This document shows, in pieces, positions 10,797-21,877 of a DNA stretch of 64,000 nucleotides. The DNA is from Pseudoips prasinana (lineage: Eukaryota; Arthropoda; Insecta; Lepidoptera; Nolidae), in assembly GCA_951640165.1 (NCBI GenBank), contig OX621241.1:3296001-3360000 (forward strand). Reading direction: 5' to 3'. How positions within the stretch are numbered: the stretch's first letter is position 1; every line of letters begins with the position of its first letter. Under the pieces are notes generated by a model that was not told the origin of the DNA, searched no databases, and saw only the letters and a program-made list of their open reading frames with translations. The translations under genes were made by a program, and so were the position numbers.

Positions 10797-10963
10797 CTAG
10801 TTGTGCCTAGCGTTAAACTTTATAAATTATAGCCTAAATGTTAACCCAGGGTGTCAGCTAACTGCATACCAAATCTTATTAAAATCGCTCCAGCCGTTTA
10901 GACGTGAAGAAGTAACAAACATACACACTCACAAACTTTCGCCTTTATAATAATATTAGTAGT
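10797..10963 (-). mobile_element. Helitron, short, minus strand
   Basis: The left edge is CTAGTTGTGCC, the reverse of the ...GGCACAACTAG 3' terminus. The right edge is TAATAATATTAGTAG, the usual 5' start of this Helitron class in reverse. The 3' hairpin sequence is mostly deleted. Confidence 0.6.
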
Positions 10964-11617
10964 GTGATATGTATGTATTTAGAGAATTTTATGTTTATCA
11001 GTTGTTTGCCATAGTAGTCTTTCAGATGATATTATGATAATCATGAATAGTATTAGGATTATACAAAGATACTAAAACATATTTCAAAACAACGCATTTC
11101 ACTTATCTATACCATTTTATGTCTGTTTTGGATCTCAATGATAATTTCAACTAAGCCACACTTCAGTGTTCAAATGCCTGATGCTTTTTTACGAGTTTAG
11201 CCGCACTTCATGCCTTCGTAAACCTTCGATAAATATCTCTGCACTATCCTATACAAATGCCATGTTTACTTATTGAGTCATCATTCGAAGCCTATAAACA
11301 CTATGTGTTAATCAAAGTCCATCGAAGCATTGTCAATTAATACGCAAACATTGGCTAGTGCAATATATCGTGCGCTGGCGCATTACACACACCTGCGGTA
11401 CCCGAGCTCCTGATTTATGTGCAAGCCGTACGCTTATTAGCATCGGTTAGATTATGAGAATAGGAACAGCGGATATTGTCTGTTTTGATTACCGTACGTA
11501 GAAACTGAAATGGAAACACTGAAGAGGTGATCTCTTATACTAATCTTTTTAAAAGTATGATCCTCTAAAAAAGTGGGAATGAAATCTTACGATCAAAAAC
11601 AAATACATCTAATATAT
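10964..11617. other. No recognised feature
   Basis: Apparently unique AT-rich sequence. No frame, repeat or RNA recognised. Confidence 0.4.
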
Positions 11618-11870
11618 GACGGTCACCGTAGCCTAGTTGGTAGTGCTCCTGCCTACGAAGCTGGTGGTCCTGGGTTCGAATCCCGGTAAGTGCAAATATT
11701 TGTGTGATGAGCACGAATATTTGTTTCTGAGTCATGGATGTTTTCTATCTATATAAGTATTTATCTATCTATATAAGTATGTATATCGTCGCCTGGTACC
11801 CATAGTACAAGCTTTGCTTAGTTTAGGACTAGGATGATCTGTGTGACACTGTCCCTAGATATTATTATAT
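11618..11870 (+). mobile_element. SINE family B
   Basis: Complete copy with GGTTCGAATCCC B box. It has an internal duplication of the TATCTATATAAGTAT segment relative to 9175-9414. Confidence 0.85.
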
Positions 11871-12001
11871 TATCTCACATGTTTATTACCAATATTATTT
11901 ACAAGATATCATACAAGGGTATTTTAACACAAATACAACTTATACAATAATTGGGCTACATGGAGAGAAATTTCCGCACAATTTATTATTATTATTATTA
12001 T

Positions 12002-12130
12002 GACTGGCCTGTTGGTGTAGTGGTTAATAACTCTGACTGCTTAGCCAGAGGTCGTGGATTCTTTCCCCAGTCAGAACAAATCTTCGTCACGAGCCGATTA
12101 TTTATCTGTGTCTGGGTTATATACATATAA
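12002..12130 (+). mobile_element. SINE family C
   Basis: GACTGGCCTGTTGGTGTAG, CTGACTGCTTAGCCAGAGGT and a weakened B box. Close to 10441-10575. Confidence 0.6.
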
Positions 12131-12149
12131 ATCAATGCCACTTTTCGTT

Positions 12150-12372
12150 GTAATGTTATAACTCAACAATGCCTTTACCGATTTTGCAAATTTTGGTCTT
12201 GAATTATTCGTGGAAGTTCAGGGAAGGTGTGTACGTAGAGAAGATTTTAAAAAAGTCTTGAAAAAGTGTAAAATCAACATATTTTAGCAATTTAAAATAT
12301 TTTTTTGTTTGAATAAATGAACTTAATAATCATTTTTTTTAATACGTAGCGAAGCACGTACCGGGCCGCTAG
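12150..12372 (+). mobile_element. Probable Helitron 3' portion
   Basis: It ends ACGTAGCGAAGCACGTAC-CGGGCCG-CTAG followed by T. The GTAGCGAAGCACGTAC segment can fold just before CTAG, as in Helitron 3' ends. The 5' end is not clear. Confidence 0.4.
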
Positions 12373-12719
12373 TTTTATATATAATATGTCTGTATTTCGA
12401 AAAATATATAAGTATGTCTTTCAATTGTCTGGATGCCATAGTACAGGCTTTTACGAGATCAGATGGCAGTGTGTTAGTTATACTAAGATTTATTATTGAG
12501 AATTTTTATTTTGTTTACATATCGAAAATAAAATTGACATCTTTTCAATTTTGGAGGAGGAAATATGAAAATATTAAACTTTTGTAATTTTTTAAATTGT
12601 TTGTTTTTTAAAAGTATGATGCAATTCAGACTTGAACTCACGAACCAAGGGCCACCTGTATGTTAATTCGCCACCACACAATGTCGTTCGGACTTTTATT
12701 ATCTATATTATTGCCACTT

Positions 12720-12960
12720 CGAAGCGCTCACAGCTCTTCAGTTATCTTACAGGTCCATAAGTGATTGGCGAGGTTAAGCACATACGCATGTGGTCAGAAT
12801 ATAGATGGGTGTCCGTCAAATTGGTTTAATTTCTTAGCCTCTCCATGCTGCAGAGGGCATGTTAAGCTTTTAGTGCCAGCTGTAGTCGTTAACCCATGTC
12901 AGAGGTCTACTGCGCGACTTGGACAACTCTGATACTAGGGCGACACGATAAAAAAAAGAA
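12720..12960 (+). mobile_element. SINE family E (5S rRNA-like head)
   Basis: Positions 12761-12815 read GTGATTGGCGAGGTTAAGCA ... ATAGATGGGTGTCCG. In order, these resemble the internal promoter of 5S rRNA (GATCACCGAAGTTAAGCA ... TTAGATGGGTGACCGC). The body and tail, ending GACAACTCTGATACTAGG, are shared with other copies. A Pol III, 5S-type SINE is the best reading. Confidence 0.65.
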
Positions 12961-13114
12961 AACTTGAGAGGTGTCAAGGGACACCCGGATGGAACGAAGT
13001 TATTTCTTATTATTTATTATGTACCAAAAACCTGTATACACTCAACAAAAATAATCGTCGCGACACCACGCTGTTCAATGCGAAATAGAAATGAAAATAT
13101 CAGGCTTGCTTTCT

Positions 13115-13150
13115 ATAAGAGAGAGAGAGAGAGAGAGTGAGACAGACAGA
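13115..13150. repeat. (GA)n microsatellite
   Basis: AGAGAGAGAGAGAGAGAG run with imperfect GACAGACAGAGAGAG extension. Confidence 0.9.
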
Positions 13151-13552
13151 GAGAGAAACATGCGCACGCCGCACAGGTGCCAAAAGTGTCGTGACAACTT
13201 TTTGTAAGATTTTTTTCCGTCTATCCCCCCTTTCACAACGCGCGATTAGGAACTTCGTTCCAAAAGCCTTTCAACTTCACCTAACATGTACTATATTGAT
13301 TTAACAAATAAAGAAACGTATACAAGATTAGTACTTCATACAATAGCTTACAATTAACGCCTGAAACCATTCGATGTTGCCACACCCACGTATTAATTCA
13401 GCTGCCTACCAGAACCTACACTTTGTTAAATGTTCCATCACTGTACCACTTCGACGCCCGCCCAACATTTCTCACAACAAAGTTATACGGACCCTAGATG
13501 AGACAACCAATTACTATGACTAACACGCAGTATGATACAATTTAGATGCGAT

Positions 13553-13775
13553 CATAGCCTATCATCGATCCTTAAGTGATTGGCTAGGTTAAGCAACTAG
13601 ATTCACGGTCAGTCCATAGATGGGTGACCGCCAAAGTGGTTTAATTTATGAGCGTCTCCGTGCTTCGGAGTCCCAGTTGTAGCCATTAGGCAACATTCGT
13701 TAAGCCATGTCAAAGGTCTTATGGGCTGCTTAAACAACTCTGACACTAGGGTTACTGATGGCCATACGATAACTA
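13553..13775 (+). mobile_element. SINE family E, best 5S-like copy
   Basis: AGTGATTGGCTAGGTTAAGC at 13575 and CATAGATGGGTGACCGCC at 13615 line up with the two blocks of the 5S rRNA internal promoter at the correct spacing. The tail AAACAACTCTGACACTAGGG is intact. Confidence 0.7.
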
Positions 13776-13904
13776 AGTACACAATTATATTTTACACCTA
13801 GTTTCTGTACTTACCCTTCGTCTTTGTAAAATACTGTTTCAATAGTTTATTTCTTTCCCAAAAGTAATTAATAAATTTTGTGATATATCGTCAGCCTGAC
13901 ATCA

Positions 13905-14115
13905 TCCAAAGCTAGACATAGGCCTCCCGCAAAGGTTTCTTAAATATTGCCATTTGGAGGAGGCGTTTGCCGTAGCCACCGCGCTTGGCGTGTGAGTTAA
14001 AGACCGCAGTTAGGTGGTAGTTAGTACACAGGGGGGGCAGAGCTGCTGCCCGAATACCTTGTGTATTCTTTAGTTGCCTTTTACGATAACCACGGGATGG
14101 TATGGGATGGCCTTG
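13905..14115 (-). mobile_element. LINE-tail repeat (family T)
   Basis: GTAGCCACCGCGCTTGGCG and GGCAGAGCTGCTGCCCGAAT in reverse order of family T. It is decayed, with a CACGGGATGGTATGGGATGG end. Confidence 0.5.
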
Positions 14116-14239
14116 TTATTCTGTCAGAGCCGGAAAACATACGTTGTATTGTGTTGTGCTATTATGAATCAATTATGAACCTTGTACCTGCACAGTAATA
14201 TGGTTACATTTTTAGGTACACATTAGTATATAACTGTGG

Positions 14240-14455
14240 GTAACGTATAAGTTGACCCAAGAGAATATCTCCATAGAATGGGCAGAATCGTCTCTCTGTG
14301 AGCACTGGCTCACATACTGCAATCGCCAACCCGTCTACCAAGCGTGGTGCTTATGGTATATCCCTCGAAATAATGGACACAAAACCATTGTGAAACTTTT
14401 TTGGGAACACCATTCTCCAGCAGTGGAAATCATTTGGCTGACATGATGTATATAA
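14240..14455 (+). mobile_element. LINE-tail repeat (family T)
   Basis: ATGGGCAGAATCGTCTCTCT, CGCCAACCCGTCTACCAAGC, GGTATATCCCTCGAAATAAT and CCAGCAGTGGAAATCATTTG. The 64-codon frame here is fortuitous. Confidence 0.6.
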
Positions 14456-15119
14456 TTGATGCGTATAGCGATGATATATAAAAATAAAGAAATATATCAA
14501 ACTCAAATGAATATGATAAAAAAATATATATATAATATATAGAATTGTACAAATAAAACCATCAACCAAATAACTAATTCCACGCTTAATATTAACATCA
14601 TAGGCTGGTTGTCAGTTCACATGAATAGTGGTAGTTAACACTTAATAAAACATTGTTATTTTTAAGTAACATGAGTCGGGGTTTAAGGTTGGTAGGAAGT
14701 AACTATTTTATTGATTCTAAATTATGATACTTTTAAGCATTTTTAGGCTGAAAGAGAAAATACAAATAGAATTTTCCCTATAAGCCCATTTTACAATCTC
14801 CTAAGTAGCTACACGAATCTATGATTCAAGTTATAGCTGAGCCTTAAAATATAGTTGAACTCAAAATCTTTCTTTAAATCTCAACTTACAAGACAAGATA
14901 CATCTGTGATTTGTACCTTCTCGAGATGCTGACAATATTTTTATTTTGCTGCTAAGTAGTTTTTCGGCTATATGCCAATTTAGTAGACAGTAGCACTGAT
15001 TTATTATTTGTTCACAGTCAGAGTTAGGATTAAAAGTAAACGAAATAAATTAATCAAGATACATTACTCTTGTTTATTTTATACATTTCGGGTTCAAAAA
15101 GATAGTAATAAATTAGTTA
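14456..15119. other. No recognised feature
   Basis: AT-rich, no repeat or coding signal recognised. Confidence 0.4.
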
Positions 15120-15195
15120 TAGTAGACTAGGCTGGACATACTTTGGCCTTTGTCCAGCAGTGGACGTCTTTCGGCTGATGACGAAAATCCATACG
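15120..15195 (+). mobile_element. Short LINE 3' tail
   Basis: GCCTTTGTCCAGCAGTGGAC followed by GTCTTTCGGCTGATGACG. This is the last 60-70 bp common to families T and U. Confidence 0.55.
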
Positions 15196-15398
15196 ATGAG
15201 ATGATGACAATCGAATAGAATACTTTTTATTTTGTAGATTCAAATAAATGATAGATAAATTAATTCGACATAAATAACTCAATCTCGAAAGAGAGTGAGG
15301 AGATGAAGAGTGTGTTTGTTCAAATTCTTATGCATTAAAATATAATCCATTAAGACTGGACAACCATGGTCTAATCTATCTATTTGAGGAAAATAACA

Positions 15399-15441
15399 TT
15401 TTTCGCGGAGAAAATATGTTTTATATTTTCTCCGTGAAAAA
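15399..15441. repeat. Hairpin, 19-bp arms
   Basis: TTTTTCGCGGAGAAAATAT pairs with ATATTTTCTCCGTGAAAAA with one mismatch across a 5-base GTTTT loop. It could be a MITE core or the relic of a foldback element. Confidence 0.8.
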
Positions 15442-15799
15442 TATAATATTATTGTAGAGAGCAGATATAGTGAGTAGTAACTAGCACATCTAGTGAGTTT
15501 ATCAGACAGATCTCATCAATACATGCTGACAATGGCGGCGTGTGAACACCGCCGTGAATTAGACACGACTTGATCAATGCTTGTAAATGTAATAAGTCTC
15601 CTTAATCTTTGTTTACAGGTTCCATAAGTCCCGTGGTAGTGTAACAAATAAATTATATTAATAGTAATAATAATGTACTCTTGGTCGAAATTTCGGCCAG
15701 TCTCAATTAAGACTAGTCATCATCATCACTAGCAATCATTATATTACACAAGTGTGGAAATCTTTTGGTATCGCGGGGACTTTAGTATTGTCCAAGCAG
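15442..15799. other. No recognised feature
   Basis: Contains short SINE A-like words (CGGCCAGTCTCAATTAAGAC near 15690), likely a tail remnant, and otherwise nothing identifiable. Confidence 0.35.
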
Positions 15800-15915
15800 A
15801 TTCAGAAATCATAGCTCATCAAATAGTTGTCCTATGCGGGACTCGAAGCCGGACACGAGAGCACAGAGGTAATCCCGCTGCGAGCAACATTTACCACTGC
15901 GCCACACGTGCAAGT
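15800..15915 (-). mobile_element. SINE family D, 5' part
   Basis: ATAGTTGTCCTATGCGGGAC, GAAGCCGGACACGAGAG and CTGCGCCACACGTGCA. This is the reversed head of family D with a rearranged centre. Confidence 0.6.
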
Positions 15916-15944
15916 AGTGTAATATCTTACTTTCCTTCTTTTTG

Positions 15945-16135
15945 TATATAACAGCAAGGCAAACGATCAAGTGGGTCACCTGATGGTAAGTGATCACTGC
16001 CGCCCATAGACACTCGCAACACCAGAGAGGCCATAAAGGCCACAAAGGCAAAGTTTAGTAAAGGAATAGCCTTGCTTCTTGAAGGTTGCCTTGTCATACC
16101 GGATCGAAAATACCTCCGCAGTTAATTGATTTCAC
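15945..16135 (+). repeat. Family R
   Basis: AAGTGGGTCACCTGATGGTA, GACACTCGCAACACCAGAG, and TAGCCTTGCTTCTTGAAGGT further on. It is the long form matching 863-1060 in reverse. Confidence 0.65.
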
Positions 16136-16310
16136 AGAGTATTAAGTAACAAGTTTCTATTGAACCGCACGGTAGTAGATGACCATTCATCCAGGTTATA
16201 AGGTGATACAACGGTTCTTTTCTAGAATTTTGTTATCGTATGCAAGTTTTACTCTGAGCTGTGTTTTAATAAATATATTTTTTACATAAGAGGGCGATAA
16301 AGGAGCGAGT

Positions 16311-16500
16311 TGACTGCACGCAGCGGCTTAGACAGTCGCCTCGCCGCTTCGTGTCGCGGGTTCGAGTCCCGCGCGCGACAACTATTTGTGTGACCCATAA
16401 ATAGTTGTTCTGAGTCTGGATGTAATTTGTGTCCGTCTATTATATGTTTGTAAAGTACCCCGCGACACAGGGATTAAATTCACTAATGTGGGCGCTGTCT
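16311..16500 (+). mobile_element. SINE family D, complete
   Basis: GACTGCACGCAGCGGCTTAG (with a small head deletion), GGGTTCGAGTCCC, and the full body to TGTGGGCGCTG. Confidence 0.8.
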
Positions 16501-16534
16501 TTTTAAAGAAGAAATAAGAAAGAAAGAAAAGTGG

Positions 16535-16600
16535 GTCGGGCCAGTCTGATGGTAGTGATCACCGCCGCCCATGGACACTAACAACACCAAGAAGTTGCGG
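16535..16600 (+). repeat. Family R, short
   Basis: TCTGATGGTAGTGATCACCG followed by CATGGACACTAACAACACC. Confidence 0.55.
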
Positions 16601-17439
16601 GTGCGTTGTAAAGAGTCCGTAAACAATTGTTGATGGAATGTTTTCTGTAACGTGGAGGTACGTCCCCAGTTGGGGACCTCTGCTTAAATATCAATCTCAT
16701 ACAGATTGTCCCTTTTTCTAAGTAGGTACGTTAGTTATACATAACCACCAATTTTGTATGCTACATTCCATAGCTATTACCATAATAGTTACTGGGTAAG
16801 CTTTGCTGAACATTCTGTATTGAATTGCTAGTAATAAATAGCCTATGATGTAACTAGGGCCCAGAGCATTACCGTTCTCGAGCTAGTTGGTGTTAGGTAT
16901 ATCAAGTTATAATTAATTAATGATGCGATATTGTTGAACACTGGGTATCATTTACATACAAGCCGAATCTATTGTTTTAGTGATGTCCGTATTATAGACT
17001 GCAAGAAACATCGGGATGTTACTCGTGATAGGTCTTCTACTATTTCCGCGTATACAGGTTAGTTAATATGCTGCGTAGTTAATATATGAGATATTACAAT
17101 ACACGGAGTTGTTACCATTGAGCATCAAACTTCCCAATGATACTAGAGAATTGTCTACGAATAAGTTTAAAAGAATTATTAAAGCCAAATTGTGTAGCAG
17201 GGCATGTTACGAAATTTCTGATTATTTAAGTGATAAAAGTGCTTGAGATTGAGTTGTTCGGAGACAACACACATGATTGTAATTAATCTTAAGTATATTT
17301 TATTTTAAAAAAGGATTCCTACTGAGTTTTCTGCCTGTGTTTCTCTCTGACAGGGTAAAAAATATGACTATTCCACATAAATGTAATTTTTTTACGGAAT
17401 AAATAATTATTGAGTTTGACTTAACTTTCACTTTGACAT
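16601..17439. other. No recognised feature
   Basis: AT-rich unassigned sequence. No coding frame or repeat recognised. Confidence 0.4.
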
Positions 17440-17585
17440 CATGTCAGCCAAGTGAACTACACTGCTGGACAAAGGCCTCCCCAAAAGAGATGGAGTTGTG
17501 TCCGTAATTCGTAGGGATATCCCAAAATCGCCACGTTGGCAGGCGGGTTGGTCAAAGTACATAGAGACGCTGCTGCCCATTATTA
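17440..17585 (-). mobile_element. LINE-tail repeat (family T)
   Basis: CTACACTGCTGGACAAAGGC, GATATCCCAAAATCGCCACG and AGAGACGCTGCTGCCCA. Confidence 0.65.
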
Positions 17586-17810
17586 TTTATTTATTTATTT
17601 AAACTTTAGTACACAAACTGTACAAAGGTGGACTTAATGCCAAAGGCATTCTCTACCAGTAGATTCCGTGGAGGATATTCCTTCGGGATGACTTTAACGC
17701 TCTCTTCGGGGTGTAAAGGGGTTGTAAAATTCTTTGCCGTCTGCCGCACAGTTAATAAAGATAATACAGCCTGGCAATGTAGACATAATATGTGACACAA
17801 AATGTGATCG
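17586..17810 (-). mobile_element. LINE 3' UTR remnant
   Basis: ATTTATTTATTTATTTAAAC is followed by CAAAGGTGGACTTAATGCC and AAAGGCATTCTCTACCAG. From memory this is a common lepidopteran LINE 3' UTR in reverse orientation, with its microsatellite end at the left. Confidence 0.5.
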
Positions 17811-17860
17811 TTTAAAATTATCTTCTTAATCAATAACATTGATTAAGAAGATAATTTAAA
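17811..17860. repeat. Hairpin, 23-bp arms, AAC loop
   Basis: AATTATCTTCTTAATCAAT, loop AAC, ATTGATTAAGAAGATAATT. The arms extend to TTTAAA on both sides with one extra A at the left. Confidence 0.85.
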
Positions 17861-18590
17861 GAGACGGCTTTGTATAGTCAACTGGCCTTCATCGAGCTGG
17901 TAATAGAGCTTAGAACACTATGCCTTACAACACTTGAATGTTGCTTCCAGTTATCGCTACCGGACACATGTAGGGAGCCTGACACCAAAGCTTTAAATGA
18001 GATGACATCGACAAACAACGAATGATCCTTAAAACTTAAACTCACGATAATATCCAAACGGCAGCATTGTTAAAGCCATTCTCGCTTCACCCCATCCCTA
18101 ACAGCAGTAACGTAACACTAAATATCTAGCGGTTTTAATTTATTATCAAACTTGAGCAGTTTGTCGCATGCACATGCAAGGGGCCAAGTTTCGATACAGC
18201 GGGACCATAAATTGATAAGATTATGTGCATTCGGACTTTGATTTACGGACATTGGAGATAATTGGGACACATTTTGAGTTCGCAGTTATGGGGGATAGTT
18301 TTGAGGATATTAGGATACTTAGTTGTAATGTACTATCATTTAAATGAAGGTATATTACAACCAAGGGAAAGGCAATAATCATGCTGGGGTCAGCAAAGAT
18401 TTAAGACGCGATCCTAAGAATATTTATCTCATTATTGACTTATCCAATGACCAAGTAACTGACCTGACCTAACCGTTAAACATATAAAAGGTCGGCAGCA
18501 TTTTGTAACAGTACATTTTTGGTTACTTTTTTATGTAAACGTTGCATAGTTTAAGTTTCTACCATTGGCTAGTGAAAACTTGCCAAAATA
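17861..18590. other. No recognised feature
   Basis: Unassigned sequence, no gene. Confidence 0.4.
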
Positions 18591-18783
18591 TATCGCTTTT
18601 AGACCCACTCAAGGTACAGATGCCAGCACATCCAGCTACCCCAATCTGTCAAATTTAGTTTATAGATTTTCAACTTTAGCAGGTATGCATAAGGTTCCCT
18701 TTTAATTGGGGAAATTTGACAGATTGGGGTAGCTTGATGTGCTGGCGTCTGTATATACTACCTCGATGGGTCTAAAAGCGATA
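18591..18783. mobile_element. Palindromic MITE, 193 bp
   Basis: The outer arms are TATCGCTTTTAGACCCA and TGGGTCTAAAAGCGATA (exact). Further in, GCCAGCACATC and CCCCAATCTGTCAAATTT are mirrored as AAATTTGACAGATTGGGG and GATGTGCTGGC. If the outermost TA is a target duplication, the element is 18593-18781. A shorter relative lies at 57350-57490. Confidence 0.8.
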
Positions 18784-19064
18784 GTGGGTTGCGTTATGTA
18801 GACGCCAGACTTCACTACAGTATACTAATAGGATCCAAAATGGCGTATTGAAGAGAAGAATTTACATTTGGTCTTATGAGAGCTTTAACAATTTCTTTAA
18901 ATTTTAGATGATTTCATAATGATATTATTCAAATGAGGGTTTAATTTACGAATTTATTCAAGAACGCAAGTAGTATTCGCACGACGATCTTGTTGTTGTT
19001 ATTGTAATGTGTTATTTTTGATTCACACTAAGGTCTTCCAGCAATAAAGCAGTGTCTAATAATG

Positions 19065-19265
19065 ATCTTATCATCGTATCAGCCCAAATACATCCACCGC
19101 TGGACGAAATCTCACCAAGGATCTCCACGATGGAATTGTGTCCATCTTGCTATGCTTCGTTGTCCAGTTGGCTAGCAATACACAGAAAGACGCTGCTGCG
19201 CGTTTTTTGGTAGTTTCCCTCGACACAATTTCCAAAACCCCCACGGGATGAGATGGGGGGTGAAA
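19065..19265 (-). mobile_element. LINE-tail repeat (family T)
   Basis: CATCCACCGCTGGACGAAAT, GATCTCCACGATGGAATTGT, AAAGACGCTGCTGCGCG and CCCACGGGATGAGATGGGG. Confidence 0.6.
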
Positions 19266-19913
19266 TTCGTTGCAGTAAATGACACATGATTCGATATTTC
19301 TCAGTAACTTTTAATCTGCATATATAATATAGGTTGCTTCTCAGGTTGATTTTTCTTAATTTATGTAGTCAGATTCGATTACCAGAAGTGAATTTTCTAC
19401 TCTCTTAAATAAGCTTTTTCGAGAGTTAAAATTTCAATAAATCTATTATGCGTTTATTTTGGATTGCAATAACGATTTAGTTGGGCGTAATTGCGAAAAC
19501 AAATATCGATCTATTATTAAAACCCAGGGAATACAATCTAGAATACGTTAACGGTAGTTAGAAATGGCTGTTAACACAGTATTTCACCAGTAACTTACTC
19601 CTCTTTCCATCGTCACTCATGCAAATTTATTTAGATAAGTTGTAAGCTATGTGTAAGAAAAATCAATTTTCCTCCAGCTTAGCACAGCAGCTCGTAACCG
19701 AAGCTTTAATACACGTGGGACGTTAACAGGGTTAACACTGACATGTTTATGGTCTGTACCCAGTAATTATGCCTCAACCCTGCAACGTCCAATGAAAAAT
19801 TATAATTAACGTGCAAAATTCATTGAGGTGATGAATGGGTCATTATGATATGGTTTTAGAGGAGGTGGTGAAGGGAAAATTTTTTTTTACAATACTATAC
19901 ATATTGTATTATA
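19266..19913. other. No recognised feature
   Basis: AT-rich sequence without recognised repeats or coding potential. Confidence 0.4.
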
Positions 19914-20300
19914 CTGCCTCGTTGGTCTAGCGGTAGCGTGTTCACCCGCAGTAAACGAGGTCCTGGGTTCAAATCCCGGGTCGGGCCAAAAGTGATTTTG
20001 AGAGACTTTTCTGTAAACAATAAAATTTCTCAGCATCAGCCCGAAGTCTGGGAGTTGAGCGGTATCATACCCCCGTGCCTCGGAGAGCACGTAAAGCCGT
20101 CGGTCATGTGCCTGACCTCTTTCCGGTCGTGTCGGTAGGTGTCCCATCGGATCATTAGAGTGATGGAATAGAAAGTGCTCCTGTGTTTGCGCACACACTT
20201 GTGCACTATAATATGTCCCGCGCAGATGGCTAATATCTGTTAAGACTGGCCGCCGTGGCCGAAATTCGGCTAGGAGGACATTAATATTATTATTATATTT
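19914..20300 (+). mobile_element. SINE family A, well-preserved copy
   Basis: CTGCCTCGTTGGTCTAGCGG head, GGTTCAAATCCCGGG B box, full body, and tail GCCGTGGCCGAAATTCGGCT followed by AGGAGGACATT and an (ATT)n run. It is a good reference copy for comparing the SINE with the LINE at 39671-43656. Confidence 0.9.
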
Positions 20301-20480
20301 TAACAAGTACTTTTGGGGGCTAGGACATTGAAACAACCAAATATACGACGCAAACTTTTTGTTACGAAATGCGAATGGACTCGGATCCCGTGAGTCGTGA
20401 GCAAAAGATTGATCGGATAGCTACCACTGCTTGGACAGAAATAACGTCATAGGTCATTATACTTTTTTATAATCACCTTT

Positions 20481-20735
20481 GACGATCACCGTAGCCTAGT
20501 TGGTAGTGCTCCTGCCTACGAAGCTGGTGGTCCTGGGTTCGAATCCCGGTAAGTGCAAATATTTGTGTGATGAATATTTGTTTCTGATTCATGGATGTTT
20601 TCTATGTATATAAGTATTTATCTATCTATATAAGTATGTATATCGTCACCTTGTACCCATAGTACAAGCTTTGCTTAATTTGGGGCTAGGATGATCTGTG
20701 TGACATTGTCCTTATATATATATTATTATTATATT
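20481..20735 (+). mobile_element. SINE family B
   Basis: GACGATCACCGTAGCCTAG, GGGTTCGAATCCC, and tail TTTGGGGCTAGGATGATC with an (ATT)n end. Confidence 0.85.
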
Positions 20736-20779
20736 ATAAATAAATAAATATCTTAGCATTGAGGTTTCCATCCCAGAAA

Positions 20780-21012
20780 GAATAACATCCACACCATACC
20801 ATCCCGTGCGTGTTTTAAAAGTCGACTAAGGGACCCACACGGGGTAGTCGGGCAGAGGCGTCACCTGTGTACTAGCTTCCACCTAACTGTGATCGCCAAC
20901 TCGTATGCCTAAGTAAGCCTCGTGGTGACTAAGGCCCTTTAAATGGCAACGTTATAGAGACCTTTGGGAAGGGCTTATGCCCAGCAGTAGACAAAATCAG
21001 GCTGATGATGAA
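20780..21012 (+). mobile_element. LINE-tail repeat (family T)
   Basis: CATACCATCCCGTGCGTG, TAGTCGGGCAGAGGCGTCAC, TGATCGCCAACTCGTATGCC and TATGCCCAGCAGTAGACAAA. Confidence 0.55.
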
Positions 21013-21079
21013 ATGAATATATTAGGACAACTAATCCACTGCTATCTGATCCCAAGCTATGTATTATAATTTTTTTTTT

Positions 21080-21236
21080 AAGACTACGTCCGCATTAGCA
21101 ACATATATTAATAATAGATGGACACAAATTACATCCAGACTTCGAACAACTATTCATGAGTCACACAAATACTCGGACTCAAACCCGCGACACGAAGAGG
21201 CAAGGCGACTGTTTTAACCGCTACGCCACACGTGCA
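21080..21236 (-). mobile_element. SINE family D
   Basis: AAGACTACGTCCGCATTAG, ATTACATCCAGACTTCGAAC, AACCCGCGACACGAAGAGG and ACGCCACACGTGC. An internal piece is deleted. Confidence 0.7.
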
Positions 21237-21416
21237 TAATATTTTATGCCAAATTTTACATCCCAAAAGTCTTATAGCCCTATAGTATATTACATTTAAC
21301 AAATGCGGCCGGCGAAGCGCCAAAAAAGAACTGCTTCTACTTACTTTAAGTAATATTGACAAATGTTATTTATCTAAATTAAAATTTGCAATAAATAGTT
21401 ACCGATATGATATTTG

Positions 21417-21757
21417 ACTGCCTCGTTGGTCTAGCGGTAGCGAGTTCAACCGCTGAAAATGAGGTCCTGGGTTCAAATCCCGGGTAGAGCCAAATTTGTG
21501 ATATTTCCGTAAAAAGAAATTTCTCAGTATCCCAGTATACCCCCGTGCCTCGGCGAGCACGTAAAGCCGTCGGTCCTGTACCTGACCTCTTTCCGGTCGT
21601 GTCGCTAGTCGTCCCATCGTATCATGAGAGTGATGGAATAGAAAGTGCCCCTGTGTTTGCGCACGCACTTGTGCAATATAATATGTCCTGCACAATTGGC
21701 TAATCTCCATTGAGAATGGCCGCCGTGGCCGAAATTCGGCCGGGAAGAGATCATCAT
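21417..21757 (+). mobile_element. SINE family A
   Basis: GACTGCCTCGTTGGTCTAGC head, GGTTCAAATCCCGGG, and a body with a small deletion after the head. Tail GCCGTGGCCGAAATTCGGCC. Confidence 0.85.
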
Positions 21758-21877
21758 TTGGGAAAAGTTTGTTGATCATACATTAAGAATCTATGTCATG
21801 TCATCATTTTGAAAATATATTTTATTTTGTTGGTTTTAGTGAGTTATTCGGCCATAGCATATATTAAAACTATACTA

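Noticed and set aside
508..11690. tRNA-like clover segments (GGTTCGAATCC boxes) as functional tRNA genes
   Set aside because: All have SINE bodies and microsatellite tails, and multiple diverged copies. None has an independent tRNA-length unit with a proper acceptor stem.
19887..20336. 149-codon minus frame
   Set aside because: It is antisense to a SINE A copy and similar antisense frames appear in other copies (21399-21779).
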